A DNA stretch of 64,000 nucleotides. Source: Undaria pinnatifida. Taxonomy: Eukaryota; Sar; Phaeophyceae; Laminariales; Alariaceae. How positions within the stretch are numbered: the stretch's first letter is position 1; each line of letters opens with the position of its first letter. Shown here piece by piece: positions 37,301 to 45,286 of the stretch. A program made the position numbers and the translations under genes. The notes under the pieces were generated by a model. It did no database searches. It had not been told where the DNA came from and saw only the letters and a list, made by a program, of their open reading frames with translations. The stretch is from contig JABAKD010000015.1 of assembly GCA_012845835.1 (NCBI GenBank), positions 7,565,467-7,629,466 on the forward strand. Reading direction: 5' to 3'.

Positions 37301-38936
37301 GAGCGGGATTGGAGCTAGGAAAGGATTTGAGTCGGCTTGGGCGACCGAAGCATTCGAGAGGGTGGCGACCGGTGCCGGTCTGAGATCTGGCTCATCGTCG
37401 TCACACGGAGCTTACCGCCCGAAGACATCCGAATCAGCGCTCTATGAATCAGCTCTGGCCGGTGGGGTAACCCCGTACCTTTCTGGCGCGTCGATAGGTG
37501 TTTCTGGGGGGTCGAAAGCGCCGCGAGAAGAAGAACGCGTACGACCATGGTCGGGCCCAAGCTCAGGCTCTTCCGCAAGGTACCACTCCCGCACGCACCT
37601 GCGGGAGGAGCACGGCGCTGTTGTCCCCGACGATGTATCCGAAAGCGGACGCGTGCGCGAAGCAATCGGTAACATGTCCCTCGTCAACGGTCGCCGCGGC
37701 CAGCGCTCCGACTGGAAGTCTGCGTACACGGCAGCAGCAGCGCCCGCGCCCGCGCTTGCGCCTGCGCCCGCGTACGCTACCGCGTCCGCGCGACCGCGAG
37801 CGACTTCGGCAGGTATGCCTGAAATCTCACGGTATGAGTTGCTCTTTCGACGGCCGGGTGTAGGACCCGATTCGGAACCGGACTCCGAACCGGACGCGCG
37901 GGCGGAATCTCGAGCGCAAGCGGCGGCGGTATCAACAGACTCCTTAAAATCCACGCTAAGTCCTTCCCGCCACCAACGCGAAGCTGAGCGCTGTGGCACC
38001 AGTCGCGGCAGCCTATCACGCTACCTGCGAGAAGCCGAGCGCAGTGGTACCGGTATTGGCAGCCCTTCCCGCCATCAGCGGGCAGCCACGCGCGGTAATA
38101 GCGGTGGCGGGTGGGCGATGGGTGCTTCGTCGCTGGGCGCTTCGTCGCTGTCCTCCACGGAGCGATGGGCGGCAGATGCGCCGTCGCGGGTCCAACCTCT
38201 GACGATGGTAGGAGAGCGAGGCTCATCCCTGTCTCCACGGAAATGCTCGTTGTCGGACTTCAGCTTGCACCGCCCGTCTCCTAACGCCGAGATTCTTCGC
38301 TCCGCTCGCCGGGGAGCGTCAGCGCGCCACCTCATGAGCGCCCGGAGCAGCACCGGGGGTGTTATGGGAAAGAGCGCGGTTGACGAGGTCGGTAGTTATG
38401 TTGCGAGCGCGAGGCGCCGGGCCCTAGCGAGGGGGTATAGTTGCGGGGGGGAGGAGGACACCGTGTCGGCGGCGGACAGTGCTGTGCACCGTCGGCAGGC
38501 GGTAGCGACGGCGGCAGCAGCGGCGAACAGCGACGCCGACTGGCGCAACGCAGAGATCGGCCGATTGCGCTCTTCTGCGTCGCGGGAGCGATCATCCCCG
38601 CCCCTCCCGCTCCCCCCGCCCCGAAGCTTCATGTCGAAATCCCTCCGGAGGAAAGTGGAAACCCCATCGAGCACTACGCCTCGAAGGTCATCGACGTCTT
38701 CTGCGATGCTTCCGGCCAAGCTGGGTTCGGCTCCCAGTGTGCCCGAGGCGGTGGCCCGGGGGAAATCGACAAGAGGGGGAGGGGTGGGGGCGCGGGGGGC
38801 AGTCTCTACTTATGGTAATGAGACGCTGTCGTCAATAAGGCGGAGGGACGCACAGGCACGGAGGGTGTCGGAGGGGGTGGGGGATGCGCCACCGCCTCGG
38901 AGAGCCCGAGCAGATACTTCCTCCAAATTTTACTAG
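27405..38936 (+). CDS. OTU-family deubiquitinase (A20/TRABID-like), gene span
   Basis: OTU cysteine proteases remove ubiquitin from substrates. Exons: 27405-27518, 28550-28727, 29224-29342, 30235-30372, 31689-31861, 32354-32527, 34397-34541 and 35253-38936. The catalytic core is complete: the Cys in [17 protein letters not shown] (Cys codon 29289-29291), [18 protein letters not shown] in the middle, GVYLPTLL, and the His in VGHFTALV (His codon 32445-32447). The order and spacing fit the A20/TRABID branch rather than the otubains. All junctions keep frame; one uses a GC donor. After the core come one helical exon and a 1227-residue Ala/Ser/Arg/Gly-rich tail. Introns hold microsatellites and decayed exon copies. 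The 5' end may lie at 22041. Confidence 0.85.
27525..27910. repeat. Imperfect (AACTAG/AACTAT)n repeats
   Basis: Two blocks (27525-27620 and 27845-27910) of 5-7 bp units such as 'aactata' and 'gaactaga' lie in the intron right after the donor at 27519. Confidence 0.75.
28010..28370 (+). pseudogene. Two degenerate tandem copies of the next OTU exon's 5' end
   Basis: 'ttTCAG|ct(t/g)cccgccgtggagaaa' occurs at 28103 and 28310 and, intact, at 28550. Each copy is preceded by the same intron lead ('cgcctccgtctcac', 'ccgtggtg(c/t)t', 'acagc') and diverges 60-70 bp into the exon. Copy 1 has 'aagctcc' in place of 'aacttctcc', and copy 2 meets a TAG right after 'cttctccgc'. Spacings are about 207 and 240 bp. 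Confidence 0.85.
28550..28727 (+). CDS. OTU deubiquitinase exon: pre-catalytic segment
   Basis: Acceptor TTTTCAG| at 28543-28549 opens phase 0 with [20 protein letters not shown], then [28 protein letters not shown], before a G|GTAAGG donor that leaves one base. It is the last and only intact member of three tandem copies. Confidence 0.7.
28745..29090. repeat. (GTT/GGT)n-rich intron tract
   Basis: About 350 bp of imperfect GTT/GGT trinucleotide repeat directly after the donor at 28728. The 453-codon minus-strand frame over 28682-30043 depends on it and is rejected. Confidence 0.9.
29224..29342 (+). CDS. OTU deubiquitinase exon: catalytic cysteine
   Basis: Encodes [19 protein letters not shown] followed by [27 protein letters not shown] is the OTU Cys box. 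The donor TTG|GTAAGG is phase 0 and joins to [10 protein letters not shown]. An acceptor at 29221-29223 keeps frame with exon 28550-28727; the stronger-looking CAG at 29228-29230 would not. A transcript starting at the ATG at 29235 is also possible. Confidence 0.8.
29380..29640. repeat. G-rich intron tract
   Basis: Runs of G (up to about 11) with 'tagggagg' interruptions, repeated about three times with 'gg(t/g)cgggg..gga' blocks. Intronic. Confidence 0.7.
30235..30372 (+). CDS. OTU deubiquitinase exon, followed by a GC donor
   Basis: Acceptor GAGCAG| at 30229-30234, phase 0. The peptide [20 protein letters not shown] and WREGQQR... ends GFEMEEDQ. It fills the A20/TRABID core segment between the Cys box and the 'W..L' helix. 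The only donor that keeps frame with the next exon (31689, phase 0) is CAG|GCGAGT, a GC-AG intron. The nearby GG|GTGATG donor would leave two bases and break the frame. Confidence 0.75.
30640..31300 (+). repeat. Intronic minisatellite, unit about 170-180 bp
   Basis: Imperfect units repeat 'gttcg(a)tctaggctta', 'ttttgctggata(aagagcgta)', 'tgcaattta.gcc(a)tgtttt' and '(g)gtttccgt(t)(c)ggttgttc'. Unit starts are near 30660, 30775, 30945 and 31145. They lie in the intron between 30373 and 31688. Confidence 0.7.
31689..31861 (+). CDS. OTU deubiquitinase exon: central core
   Basis: Acceptor AAACAG| opens phase 0 with [19 protein letters not shown] then [20 protein letters not shown]. This 'HVFVLAxxLRRPIxVYG' block is a hallmark of A20/TRABID-type OTU domains. 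The donor GG|GTGAGA leaves two bases that the exon at 32354 completes as Gly. Confidence 0.9.
31932..32010 (+). pseudogene. Tandem copy of the 3' half of the OTU core exon
   Basis: 146 bp downstream of the original, 'ctatcctggtctacggagat' to 'gacg/gatgtacgcgggtgagac' repeats the exon's 3' half, its donor and about 50 bp of intron. The copy is open ([20 protein letters not shown]) and an 'aag|c' just before it would even keep frame if spliced in. There is no pyrimidine tract, so splicing is doubtful. Confidence 0.8.
32189..32250 (+). pseudogene. Degenerate upstream copy of the OTU histidine exon start
   Basis: 'cttttgcaccgcctggcag|ggtttacttacc' repeats the acceptor and first codons (VYLPTLLDP) of the exon at 32354, 165 bp upstream. 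A frameshift after 'gtgtgcaacaa' destroys it. Confidence 0.85.
32281..32300. repeat. C-run
   Basis: About 20 consecutive C in the polypyrimidine region upstream of the OTU histidine exon. Confidence 0.9.
32354..32527 (+). CDS. OTU deubiquitinase exon: catalytic histidine
   Basis: Acceptor CTTGCAG| at 32347-32353. The first base completes Gly with the previous exon, giving [20 protein letters not shown] then [20 protein letters not shown] and [20 protein letters not shown] is the OTU His box and 'LPLxD..G..LPV' follows as in A20/TRABID relatives. The donor AG|GTGGGT leaves two bases completed by the exon at 34397. Confidence 0.9.
32572..32645 (+). repeat. Dispersed repeat R4 fragment
   Basis: 'gtcatgcatggccgttgc', 'cgcactcctactatgcc' and 'ggacggagca' match the R4 core. 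Confidence 0.5.
32640..33335 (+). pseudogene. Four or more decayed copies of the OTU histidine-exon 3' end
   Basis: Fragments related to 'gttgcaccacctcccgctgg' and 'acgagcatgggggt..ttacccgtcagg' recur at about 32813-32870, 32957-32990, 33065-33105 and 33208-33318. They share a preceding lead ('aacccc(g)gtgata..gg(g)catgt..tgttcgatttttt'). Most have lost the frame. The last copy also repeats 'attgccgtcggtaa' and 'ccgccctcgtgg'. All lie in the intron before 34397. Confidence 0.8.
32695..32800 (+). repeat. Dispersed repeat R5, copy 2
   Basis: Matches 10590-10690 ('gtagtggggaggggg', 'ggagggcccgttatgtgac', 'agtgcaaggatagtaaatgg'). Confidence 0.55.
34018..34378 (+). repeat. (TTG)n tracts separated by two copies of an 85-bp unit
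   Basis: Three (TTG)n tracts alternate with two nearly identical segments, 'tggtttttctggtcagaacg' to 'agctgacacataccagtcg', at about 34083-34160 and 34261-34340. This is a compound tandem duplication in the OTU gene intron, ending just before the acceptor at 34391. Confidence 0.95.
34397..34541 (+). CDS. OTU deubiquitinase exon: helical segment after the core
   Basis: Acceptor CTTTTAG| at 34390-34396; the first base completes Arg. The peptide [20 protein letters not shown] and [27 protein letters not shown] is helical. The donor CAG|GTGGGC is phase 0 and joins to EEEIRRQL at 35253. Confidence 0.8.
34700..35230. other. Intron with (TTTTCG)n tract
   Basis: A TTTTCG/TTTTCGT repeat at 35055-35225 serves as the polypyrimidine region of the last OTU exon. 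The frames at 34.7-35.1 kb are unsupported. Confidence 0.6.
35253..38936 (+). CDS. OTU deubiquitinase last exon: 1227-residue low-complexity tail
   Basis: Acceptor TTTTGCAG| at 35245-35252, phase 0, opens with [20 protein letters not shown]. One frame stays open for 3.7 kb to TAG at 38934-38936, rich in Ala, Ser, Arg, Gly and Pro. There are short repeated patches such as [15 protein letters not shown] near the start, Ala-Asp runs around residues 310-370, and [16 protein letters not shown] repeated as [16 protein letters not shown] and [10 protein letters not shown] near 37.97-38.09 kb. It has no recognised domain and is likely disordered and heavily modified. The open antisense frames are shadows of its GC-rich codons. 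Confidence 0.8.
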   Translation, partial: EEEIRRQLAAADPPPPADGARPPVADTPGADVGDPNRKKSSSPLPLPSPSTPLPPPPPQQQLPPPPASAKPPPAAEPTRDLGDHSGPSATNGARNSPSAWNGARNDPSARIDAATGVGTGARTSPSARNDPSARNGRSGRNGTSARSFDDLGGDSPPAAKESASPAVITAVEAATAAGAAATAAGAAAAMVLRGGGGDADTAAAASAVERRALHRREGSGSSNGRRRQAREADGAVNAVGDGRGVGDESDVSAPPAAAVVGERAEAAAAATPPPIGRFLSAPLGVLSTVRGWATGLGRGSSSVSLAADDADVVTDANADAAAADADAITSLADAAADIAAATAAAAAYAAAARADAAVEAGSDMRGSSKTNGVRPLPGVGTTTGEAGCSSRAAPSGGTGRRRPSAAAEERGVRAERASRSGGIHSGSGSGGSDADNRNAGLRVDLPADHSSASSDRCYDRVSSRGKHVRSSSGGCEESLNGSGASPGKAEGGTRVAWSGEANGKRKPESSPVVTPDGPAATQYFGYAEKPGAGAGEESTDATLAHATRSSEGGFSSTRGRGRGATAAREAAALDASRSSPARAPGKEFEGNDAAARDREAQCEEKYHATARWREGRASAVRVQQGAGTRRGQPHPRGGERYSDAALDAKPWLASSSRSASTERRTVRGDKPYDPIVYSEGYRGSGIGARKGFESAWATEAFERVATGAGLRSGSSSSHGAYRPKTSESALYESALAGGVTPYLSGASIGVSGGSKAPREEERVRPWSGPSSGSSARYHSRTHLREEHGAVVPDDVSESGRVREAIGNMSLVNGRRGQRSDWKSAYTAAAAPAPALAPAPAYATASARPRATSAGMPEISRYELLFRRPGVGPDSEPDSEPDARAESRAQAAAVSTDSLKSTLSPSRHQREAERCGTSRGSLSRYLREAERSGTGIGSPSRHQRAATRGNSGGGWAMGASSLGASSLSSTERWAADAPSRVQPLTMVGERGSSLSPRKCSLSDFSLHRPSPNAEILRSARRGASARHLMSARSSTGGVMGKSAVDEVGSYVASARRRALARGYSCGGEEDTVSAADSAVHRRQAVATAAAAANSDADWRNAEIGRLRSSASRERSSPPLPLPPPRSFMSKSLRRKVETPSSTTPRRSSTSSAMLPAKLGSAPSVPEAVARGKSTRGGGVGARGAVSTYGNETLSSIRRRDAQARRVSEGVGDAPPPRRARADTSSKFY

Positions 38937-38939
38937 TGT

Positions 38940-39400
38940 GGTTCTTTTTTGTTGCTGCTGTTGTTGTGGTTACGAAGTGTTGTATGCTATTTGAATGGTT
39001 ACTTGGGTCTGTGATCGATGCAGAGTCAGTTCCTGCTGCGAGTTTTTTTGCTTGCGCGGACTGATTTGGATGACAGTTGGGGGACGCGGCGCGGCTCTTA
39101 TTTCGCTGATGTTGATGGCGTCGTTATTGGTGGGACTCACGTTGTACAACAACCACTTTACTAGTAGTATTGGATCGCGGCATGTTTTTTTTTTTGTGTC
39201 CTGTTCTGCTTGTACATGGTGTTCGTGTGTGTTCTGCTTGTTGCGCGCCTGGTTTGCCGGTTCTTTGTCCTCTTGCAGGTTCTTTGTCCATGGTTTGATG
39301 GGGTGTTATTGCGCTATGTTTTGCCAAGATATCAGGAGACCGCTGTTTTGTTGCGCAGCATAAGACACAATTTGAAGACCTTCCCCACAAAAAGTAACCA
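38940..39400. other. Downstream of the OTU gene, no gene seen
   Basis: T/G-rich sequence that probably includes the OTU 3' UTR. No clear AATAAA close to the stop was seen. Confidence 0.4.
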
Positions 39401-39403
39401 TTG

Positions 39404-39656
39404 GACGCGTGCTACGATAGAGGTAGCTCTTTTGGCTGAAATATTTTCTGGAGGACGGGGCACCTTAACCCCAAATCGACGGAATATGATTCTTCTTTAG
39501 CAACAACACGTTTTTTGTATATTGATAACTTAGCCGTGGGTTTGTTCGGCGAGGGTTGCAAGTTAAGGTTGCTCAAAACCAGTTATTGGGTGACGTGTAG
39601 AGCTTAGCAAGTAGAAAGGCCCATAAAAGTACTGGTGCACCTCTAGCGTCGCATGC
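39404..39656. mobile_element. MITE-like element R1, copy at 39.4 kb
   Basis: Left end 'gacgcgtgctacgatagagg' and right end 'cctctagcgtcgcatgc' are inverted. Internal 'gacggggcaccttaacccc' and 'tcgacgg' match the copies at 3.5 and 43.2 kb. Confidence 0.7.
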
Positions 39657-39659
39657 ACC

Positions 39660-40280
39660 TCTGTTACATAGTGTAAACCGCCGTCTTTCACAGGCCTGAA
39701 CTGCCGTCTCGAGACGTCTTTGGTGTTTTGTGGTGCCGATAGAGTGGTGTAAGCTAATGTGTCTACGCAACGCGGTGTACCGAGGCCATCCGAAGATAAG
39801 AGATAGGGCAACAAGGCCCTCCGTGTCAACGTCGTGAGGCGTCATCCGAGTCTTCTGGCGGTTGACCTTTGTGTCGAGGTATTGGCGCACCATACAGGTC
39901 TCCAGGTTGACCGCCGTGCATGTGGTGCAGGTCACCATGAGGATTATGACATATGTGACGAATGATGTGCCACCGAATAGGCAGCTCTGTCAAAACATGT
40001 ATCAGACTCTTCATATACGCAGATCCTGTGATCCACCTGTCCAAAAAGCTGCTGTAACATTTCGCCGACGCTTTTAAAACTCGTATATAGTTTGGGATAA
40101 ATGAGGCCTCTCTGCTGCGATCAGCCGGAGACTCTCACCCCAGGGCTACTACCCCCACGTTGATTCGATGGTAATCAACGCGGCACCTCGTCGCAGAGAG
40201 TAGTTACCCCGGTTGAACGAGTTAACGTCTGCAGGGATTTTGTCCGACATATGAACTTAGAAAAAAAAAGGTTCCAACGC
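39660..40280. other. No gene seen
   Basis: Mixed sequence with short opposing frames only. Confidence 0.35.
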
Positions 40281-40284
40281 GTCA

Positions 40285-40380
40285 GCTGTGAGTTCGATCA
40301 ATTCGAGGGTCGATACTCATCTTTGCAAGCTGCTTGATACTCCGGTCGCGCGTTTTTTACTCTTGTCAAGATATATGTAT
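40285..40380 (+). repeat. R2 fragment
   Basis: 'cagctgtgagttcgatcaat', 'actcatctttgcaagctgc' and 'atactccggtcgcgcg' match the left part of R2. Confidence 0.55.
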
Positions 40381-40729
40381 GAATACCCTGCGCTGACACT
40401 ATATAACTCGTGAAGGGAGGGGTGCGAAAGCTTTTGTGACGTCCCACCCAAGTCTGCTGGTTGACCGCGTGGCGTCTTCTTTCCGGGATTAGAGACCCCA
40501 CCCCGGAACAGCGGTTGTACTGGCTGCTGACTGCCGCCGTGCGCTCAAGCGCTGTAATTATTGATGGTGGCGTAGGAAGCCGCTACCCGAGCTGGCGAAG
40601 GATCATCCCGCAATAGTGACCTAAAGTAAAAATACCAACACCAACCATTATAATGGAGAAGAAAACAAAACACACACATATATACCACCTCATTGTCTTT
40701 CTGGAGCCATCCATGCCTCTGCTGCAATT

Positions 40730-40880
40730 CACCCCCCCCCCCCCAACGCCCCCTCCTTCCCCACCACCCGCACCATCGCCTAGACCTAGCACCACGTGTA
40801 TAGCAAACCCCTACATCTGTGCGACCTAAACATGTCGTTTAAAAAACCCTTTCGCCCCCCCCCCCCCCCCCCCCCCCGCC
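40730..40880. repeat. C-runs
   Basis: Two C tracts (40731-40744 and about 40856-40877) on the tail side of the inverted R2 copy. Confidence 0.85.
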
Positions 40881-40989
40881 TCCCCCATCCCCACCCCCAC
40901 CCCCTCGAGCGCTCCGCCCTCTCCTCACTGGTTGTACGACTAACAGGATAGGATTTATAGTTTCCACGCACAGATTGAGCTGCCCCGCC

Positions 40990-41350
40990 CGTCGCCCCCC
41001 TCTCCCCCCATCCCTCCCACTTGATCAAACCCAGGCCCCCACGTCCTTCAAAACTCCGCCCTCCCCTCACCGGTTATTCGACTCACAGGATTCACTTGAC
41101 AAACTGATGAATTTCCTTCCACAGCTGTCAGATTTTGTTCCCCTCAAAAACGGGTTTTATAGTTTCCACGCACAGACTGAGTAACATCACCCTGTTGACC
41201 CTGATAGCTACACTGTAGTTTCAAGGGGAGTCGCCGACCTATATCCTTAATGAGGACACACAACCCGTAATACGCGCGACCGGAGTATCACACATAGCTT
41301 GCAAAGATGAGTTTGGACAAAATCTTCGATCTCACAGCTGGAGCGTGTTT
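40990..41350 (-). repeat. Dispersed repeat R2, inverted long copy
   Basis: Reverse complement of the order at 11945-12310: 'cacgtccttcaaaactccg', 'cccctcaccggttatt', 'cagctgtcagattttgttcc', 'aacgggttttatagtttcc', 'ccctgttgaccctga', 'atatccttaatgagga', 'atcacacatagcttgcaaag'. G/C homopolymer runs lie on its tail side as in the plus copies. Confidence 0.8.
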
Positions 41351-41454
41351 TCATTTTTATAATACTTCGTATATATAGTCTACATATAATTAAACAAAGG
41401 GATAGGACCCCTCCCGTTAAAAAACTCGCCCACATAGTATATTACAAGTACCAA

Positions 41455-41515
41455 CAACGCAGCTTGCAAATATGAGCATTGGCCCGAAATTCGTCGAACT
41501 CACGGCTGACGTCTT
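41455..41515 (-). repeat. R2 fragment, inverted
   Basis: 'cgcagcttgcaaatatgagc' and 'attcgtcgaactcacggctg' match the R2 left end, reversed. Confidence 0.5.
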
Positions 41516-41574
41516 TAATATTTTGATACAATCATGACTATTTATTTTATTTTAGTTTCTATGACTATATATTT

Positions 41575-41752
41575 TTTCCTCCGGCGGATGGGGCAAAATA
41601 AAGCTTAAGCTCACCACACTTCCACGTACTTTCATACACGTCGTGTGTCGATTTAACTCAGTTGCATTCGCAATCCAGCGTTAGCGGGCGTGCCCTTCGG
41701 TTCCCAGTATAGCAATAGCGTGAGCTGACCCTACCTGCGGTCCCCGTTACTA
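41575..41752 (-). repeat. Dispersed repeat R3, copy 4 (inverted)
   Basis: Reversed R3 landmarks: 'cttaagctcaccacacttcc', 'cgcaatccagcg', 'ccccgttactac'. It directly abuts the PC-esterase fragment that follows. Confidence 0.6.
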
Positions 41753-41753
41753 C

Positions 41754-42110
41754 TGCGGCAGTGCAAGCTGCACGACCACAACAAACTCCTCGAGGAGGCG
41801 TTCTTGAGAGATCCCAAGGACCGCTGGAGGTTGATCGACGCCTACACGCCAACGGTCTTGCGCCCCGATTTGAACATCGGCGGGAGTGATTGCCTCCATT
41901 ATTGCATCCCGGGTCTGGCGGATCATTGGGTCAGGCTGCTGTACAACATGCTGCTGGTTGCTACGGGCAGCGATCCCGGGGTGAAGTCTTGTCGTATACG
42001 GTCGGCATTGCCCTTGTGTCGAGCAGTGTGGGGGAAGAGAACGCCAAAGCATTTCCACGCATCGATCGGCCAAATCAGATGGATCTCCCCGTGTCATGAT
42101 CTAGATATTT
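41754..42110 (+). pseudogene. PC-esterase/TBL-like (DUF231) C-terminal fragment
   Basis: One frame reads CKLHDHNKLLEEAF, then DRWRLIDAYTPTVLRPDL, then GGSDCLHYCIPGLADHW and VRLLYNMLL. 'DCxHxCxPGxxDxW' followed by 'LLYNxLL' is the C-terminal DxxH block of the PC-esterase family (TBL polysaccharide O-acetyltransferases and CAS1-like proteins), where Asp and His belong to the catalytic triad. The N-terminal GDS block is absent. The fragment starts at the edge of repeat R3. After the motif the frame continues about 50 codons of unrelated sequence. It is probably a truncated relic, or the last exon of a gene whose 5' part is replaced by the repeat. Confidence 0.55.
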
Positions 42111-42243
42111 CAAGGAACGTATATACCTGATCTGTGTGATATCTATCTGCAGTATTATCCAGGTTGTTTTGAATCTTTTTCAGGGAAGCTGTGGCCCTGG
42201 TGTGTCCGACCTACTCGACCTAAATCACACAGATCATCTAGAC

Positions 42244-42335
42244 GACGCGTGCCACGATAGAGGTATACCTTTTTTTGGCTATTATTTTGTTTTCTGAATG
42301 ACGGGGCTCCTTAACCCAAAATCGTCGAAAATATC
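42244..42335. repeat. R1 fragment (left end)
   Basis: 'gacgcgtgccacgatagagg' and 'ctgaatgacggggctcctta' match the R1 left half. No right end follows. Confidence 0.55.
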
Positions 42336-42339
42336 ATCA

Positions 42340-42950
42340 TTTCGTTTTACTACGTTTATTTTTTGTTTTTAATTTATTCATTTTTTGTACTATTAGTACG
42401 TAGTGCTCACCAATTTTGATGGTATACCTACATACAGACGAAGGGCACGGTCAAAGGGGGGTCACTTTTGGGAAGTCGTTTTACGGTAGCCCCCCCCCAA
42501 ACTTTTTTTTAACGAAATCGCAGGTTTTGAAACCAACTCCTATGATACCGGCCGAATCTCCTGAAATACAGTGCCCCTTGCCACCCCGATGTCGTCGTTC
42601 GATACTCCGTCGCAACCAAGGAAATAAATACGACAAGTTGTTTTCTTCATAGCACCATTCCTCGCGTCGAGTCGAGCAGCCATGAAACGTTCGTTAAAGA
42701 AAACCCCTGGTTTTAGGGGGGGGGGCTATATCGTAGAATCAGTCTCAGGGGGGTCCCTTTCCAAGGGACTTTTTACTTGCAGTGGCTCGGGGTCACTCGC
42801 GTGAGTGATCCTCTTGTTGCTCTTTTGCGGTCTCAAGCATTCGTGAACACTCTTTTCATTTTGCGAAATGAACCCGCAATGGAGTGGCTATTAGGCACGC
42901 TGCGCCAAGCAAATCGCAAAATAAATACTGTTTGGCCAGTGAGGTGCTGT
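42340..42950. other. No gene seen
   Basis: Low-information sequence with short C- and G-runs (42490, 42716). Confidence 0.35.
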
Positions 42951-42957
42951 TATTATA

Positions 42958-43180
42958 AGGCTTAGTTTGGGTAAGGTGTTGGTTGACCTTTTGCAAGTGG
43001 TCAAACAGACTCAGACTAATGCCCTACTAAATACCTTAACAAATAAATGGCGCCGTCGGCAGACCATGGGTTTTTTGGGTCAGCGTTGTAAGGCTTAGTT
43101 TGGGTAAGGTATTGGTTAATCTTTTGCAAGTGGTCAAACGGACTAATACCCCGGCAATACCCAGTAATACACCACTACTA
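42958..43180. repeat. Tandem duplication of about 85 bp
   Basis: 'ggcttagtttgggtaaggt' to 'gcaagtggtcaaac(a/g)gact' occurs at 42958-43015 and 43090-43147, each followed by 'ctaatacc/actaatgccc'. Confidence 0.8.
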
Positions 43181-43187
43181 ATACCTT

Positions 43188-43438
43188 GCTGAGATAGAAG
43201 TAGCAATTTTCGTCTGGAATGTTTTCTGAATGGCATGGCACCTTAACGCAAAATCGTCGGAAGTAGACCATAATTTTGTTGACATGGCTCTCGTTGTGCG
43301 CCTAGGCCAATGGGATTTTTCATCCGGCAGCATTTCTTTTTTGTTTTCTCTTAATCAGTTTTCTGGGAGAGGTCTTAAGCTCCCAAACTGGGGAACCTCA
43401 GGAAAAAAAGTGGTTGCACCTCTATCGTAGCACGCGTC
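43188..43438. mobile_element. MITE-like element R1, copy at 43.2 kb
   Basis: Right end 'cctctatcgtagcacgcgtc' is intact, while the left end is degenerate ('gagatagaagtagcaatttt'). Internal blocks align closely with 3503-3779. Confidence 0.7.
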
Positions 43439-43439
43439 C

Positions 43440-45025
43440 CACTAATACCTCAACAGTGCGGAGTCACTCGAGCGAGTGGCTGAAACCCGTCAGTGAAAAA
43501 AGTGGGGAACCGCCCCCTGCCGTAGGTACGTCTGTTAATTTTTCATCGGGTACAACTTTCTCTTGTTCGCTGCAATCAGCCTTTGGGACGAGAAGGGATA
43601 AGATCCACCCCAGCGAGGAGCCCCCGAAAAAAAGGAAAGTGGTGTCACTCCCCACCGTAACACGGGTCTGGGATCTGCGTGACTCGGCTCTTGCTCAACA
43701 TGTATATCGTTACGGCGAAGGTAGGATCTAGGTGATCTAGACTCGTGATGCGCTCGACGTGTGATGTTTTTGCGAGAAGAAGAGCTGTTGTAGTTCTGCT
43801 GTGCTAGGGTCAACTGTTGTATTGGCGGCGTTTTATCACCTCTTAGTTGATGCTGCTGCTGTCCGCAGATGTTTTTTCTTTAGGCGCCTCTGGTTTTACT
43901 CTGTATTCCGTTGCATTTTCTGCCGTATCGCGTTTTGCGGTGTCGTTTTTTTTCTCCTTCGTTGTGCATAGATAGCTTGTTATGCACCCACGCGATGAGG
44001 TCGAGGGTTTCGTCGACCCTTACGTTTTTTTCAACTTTTTTTCCCCCCCGTATTGCTCCCGCGAGTATTGCAGGTGGTGGTGTCATTATTTGTGGTGGTG
44101 GTGGTGGCGGTGCTGCAAGTTTTGGTAATACTGCTAGCTGCTGGCTTTTTTGTTTTCTATGGCCGGTCGCGCGCAATCACCTGTATTTCGGTGCATGCGC
44201 CTGAGGTGGTAGTACATCAAATCGCCTGTTTTTTTGGGGAGGTAGGTTTGGATGCATGCAAATAAATCGCCTAATGGGAGCGGTGGGTTTGGGGGGGTAT
44301 TTTCAATAGCATTCCTTTGTGTTGACCGAAATGGCGTGCGTTAGCGATGAGTACACGTACAGCATCCATGCGGGTCTTTCGTCCGAAGAAGTGGGCGAAA
44401 CGTTGCTTCCTTGGTGGCTGACCGACATTGCTATTTTTTCGCCAAATGCTCATATGACACACATGACAGTCTAGGGTCAACCACTGCACTTTTTATCGGA
44501 AATGGCCGAGGCGTTTCCTTACGAACCTCCTTTTTAGCGCCAACTGCGCACCAGGTAGGTCGCTTCGAGGTTCTCGTGCCCAGTTATTGAAAGTGCCACC
44601 TTAATAAATGGATACCGTCCGAACCAGCCACTGAGGGTCGGACTTGCATGGTTAGTCTAATCCCAGGACGCTTTTATGGGGCAGCACAATGGGGAGGAAA
44701 CAGGCCTTCCTTGTGTGGACCGAAACGTTGTACGCCGGTGCTGTATATGCGCGCACACGGAAGTCTGCGGGGTGTTTAATGTAATGTATCATCAAGAAGT
44801 GGTCGAAGCTTTTAGCCCTAATAGGATGCTCCTTTGCATTGACCACAACGACGTATTTAAGCGCTACTTGCACTCCTGAGTATCTGGCACCCGTGGCGCG
44901 TGATGGTTATTAATTGACGCCGTGGTGCGAGCGCGGCGCAGGCGCCGGCGCCGGAAGCGCACTGTTCGCGGACCGCAGCAAGGAGAGGCTTGGGGGCCGT
45001 TTCCGGTAGAGGGTGGTGGACAATA
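43440..45025. other. No confirmed gene
   Basis: 1.6 kb with short frames on both strands. None is bounded by convincing splice sites or motifs. Confidence 0.35.
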
Positions 45026-45028
45026 TTG

Positions 45029-45286
45029 CACGCATCGGACAGACCGGATCATACGTCATCATTTGTGTCGTTCATGGCAGACAAATCCCTGGTCTACTCG
45101 TATATTGTATTGATCTGCACGGCATCTATAGATCGTGTTGCCGGGCAAGAGTCGGGCGATCCGCGGGATCTAACAAATGTTTCCTGGGTTGGATTGGTAC
45201 TAAACAGATCCTGCACAACATATCGTAGTAATAACAGACAAAACATCTACAGTAGATAATCTAGATTGTGATTTGCCCGATGTGTG
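45029..45286. mobile_element. MITE-like element R6 (258 bp), copy 1
   Basis: Terminal inverted repeats 'cacgcatcggacaga' and, reversed, 'cacacatcgggcaaa'. Flanking 8-mers 'caatattg' and 'cgatattg' match at 7 of 8 positions, the length expected for a hAT-type duplication. The interior is rich in GATC and non-coding. Confidence 0.65.
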
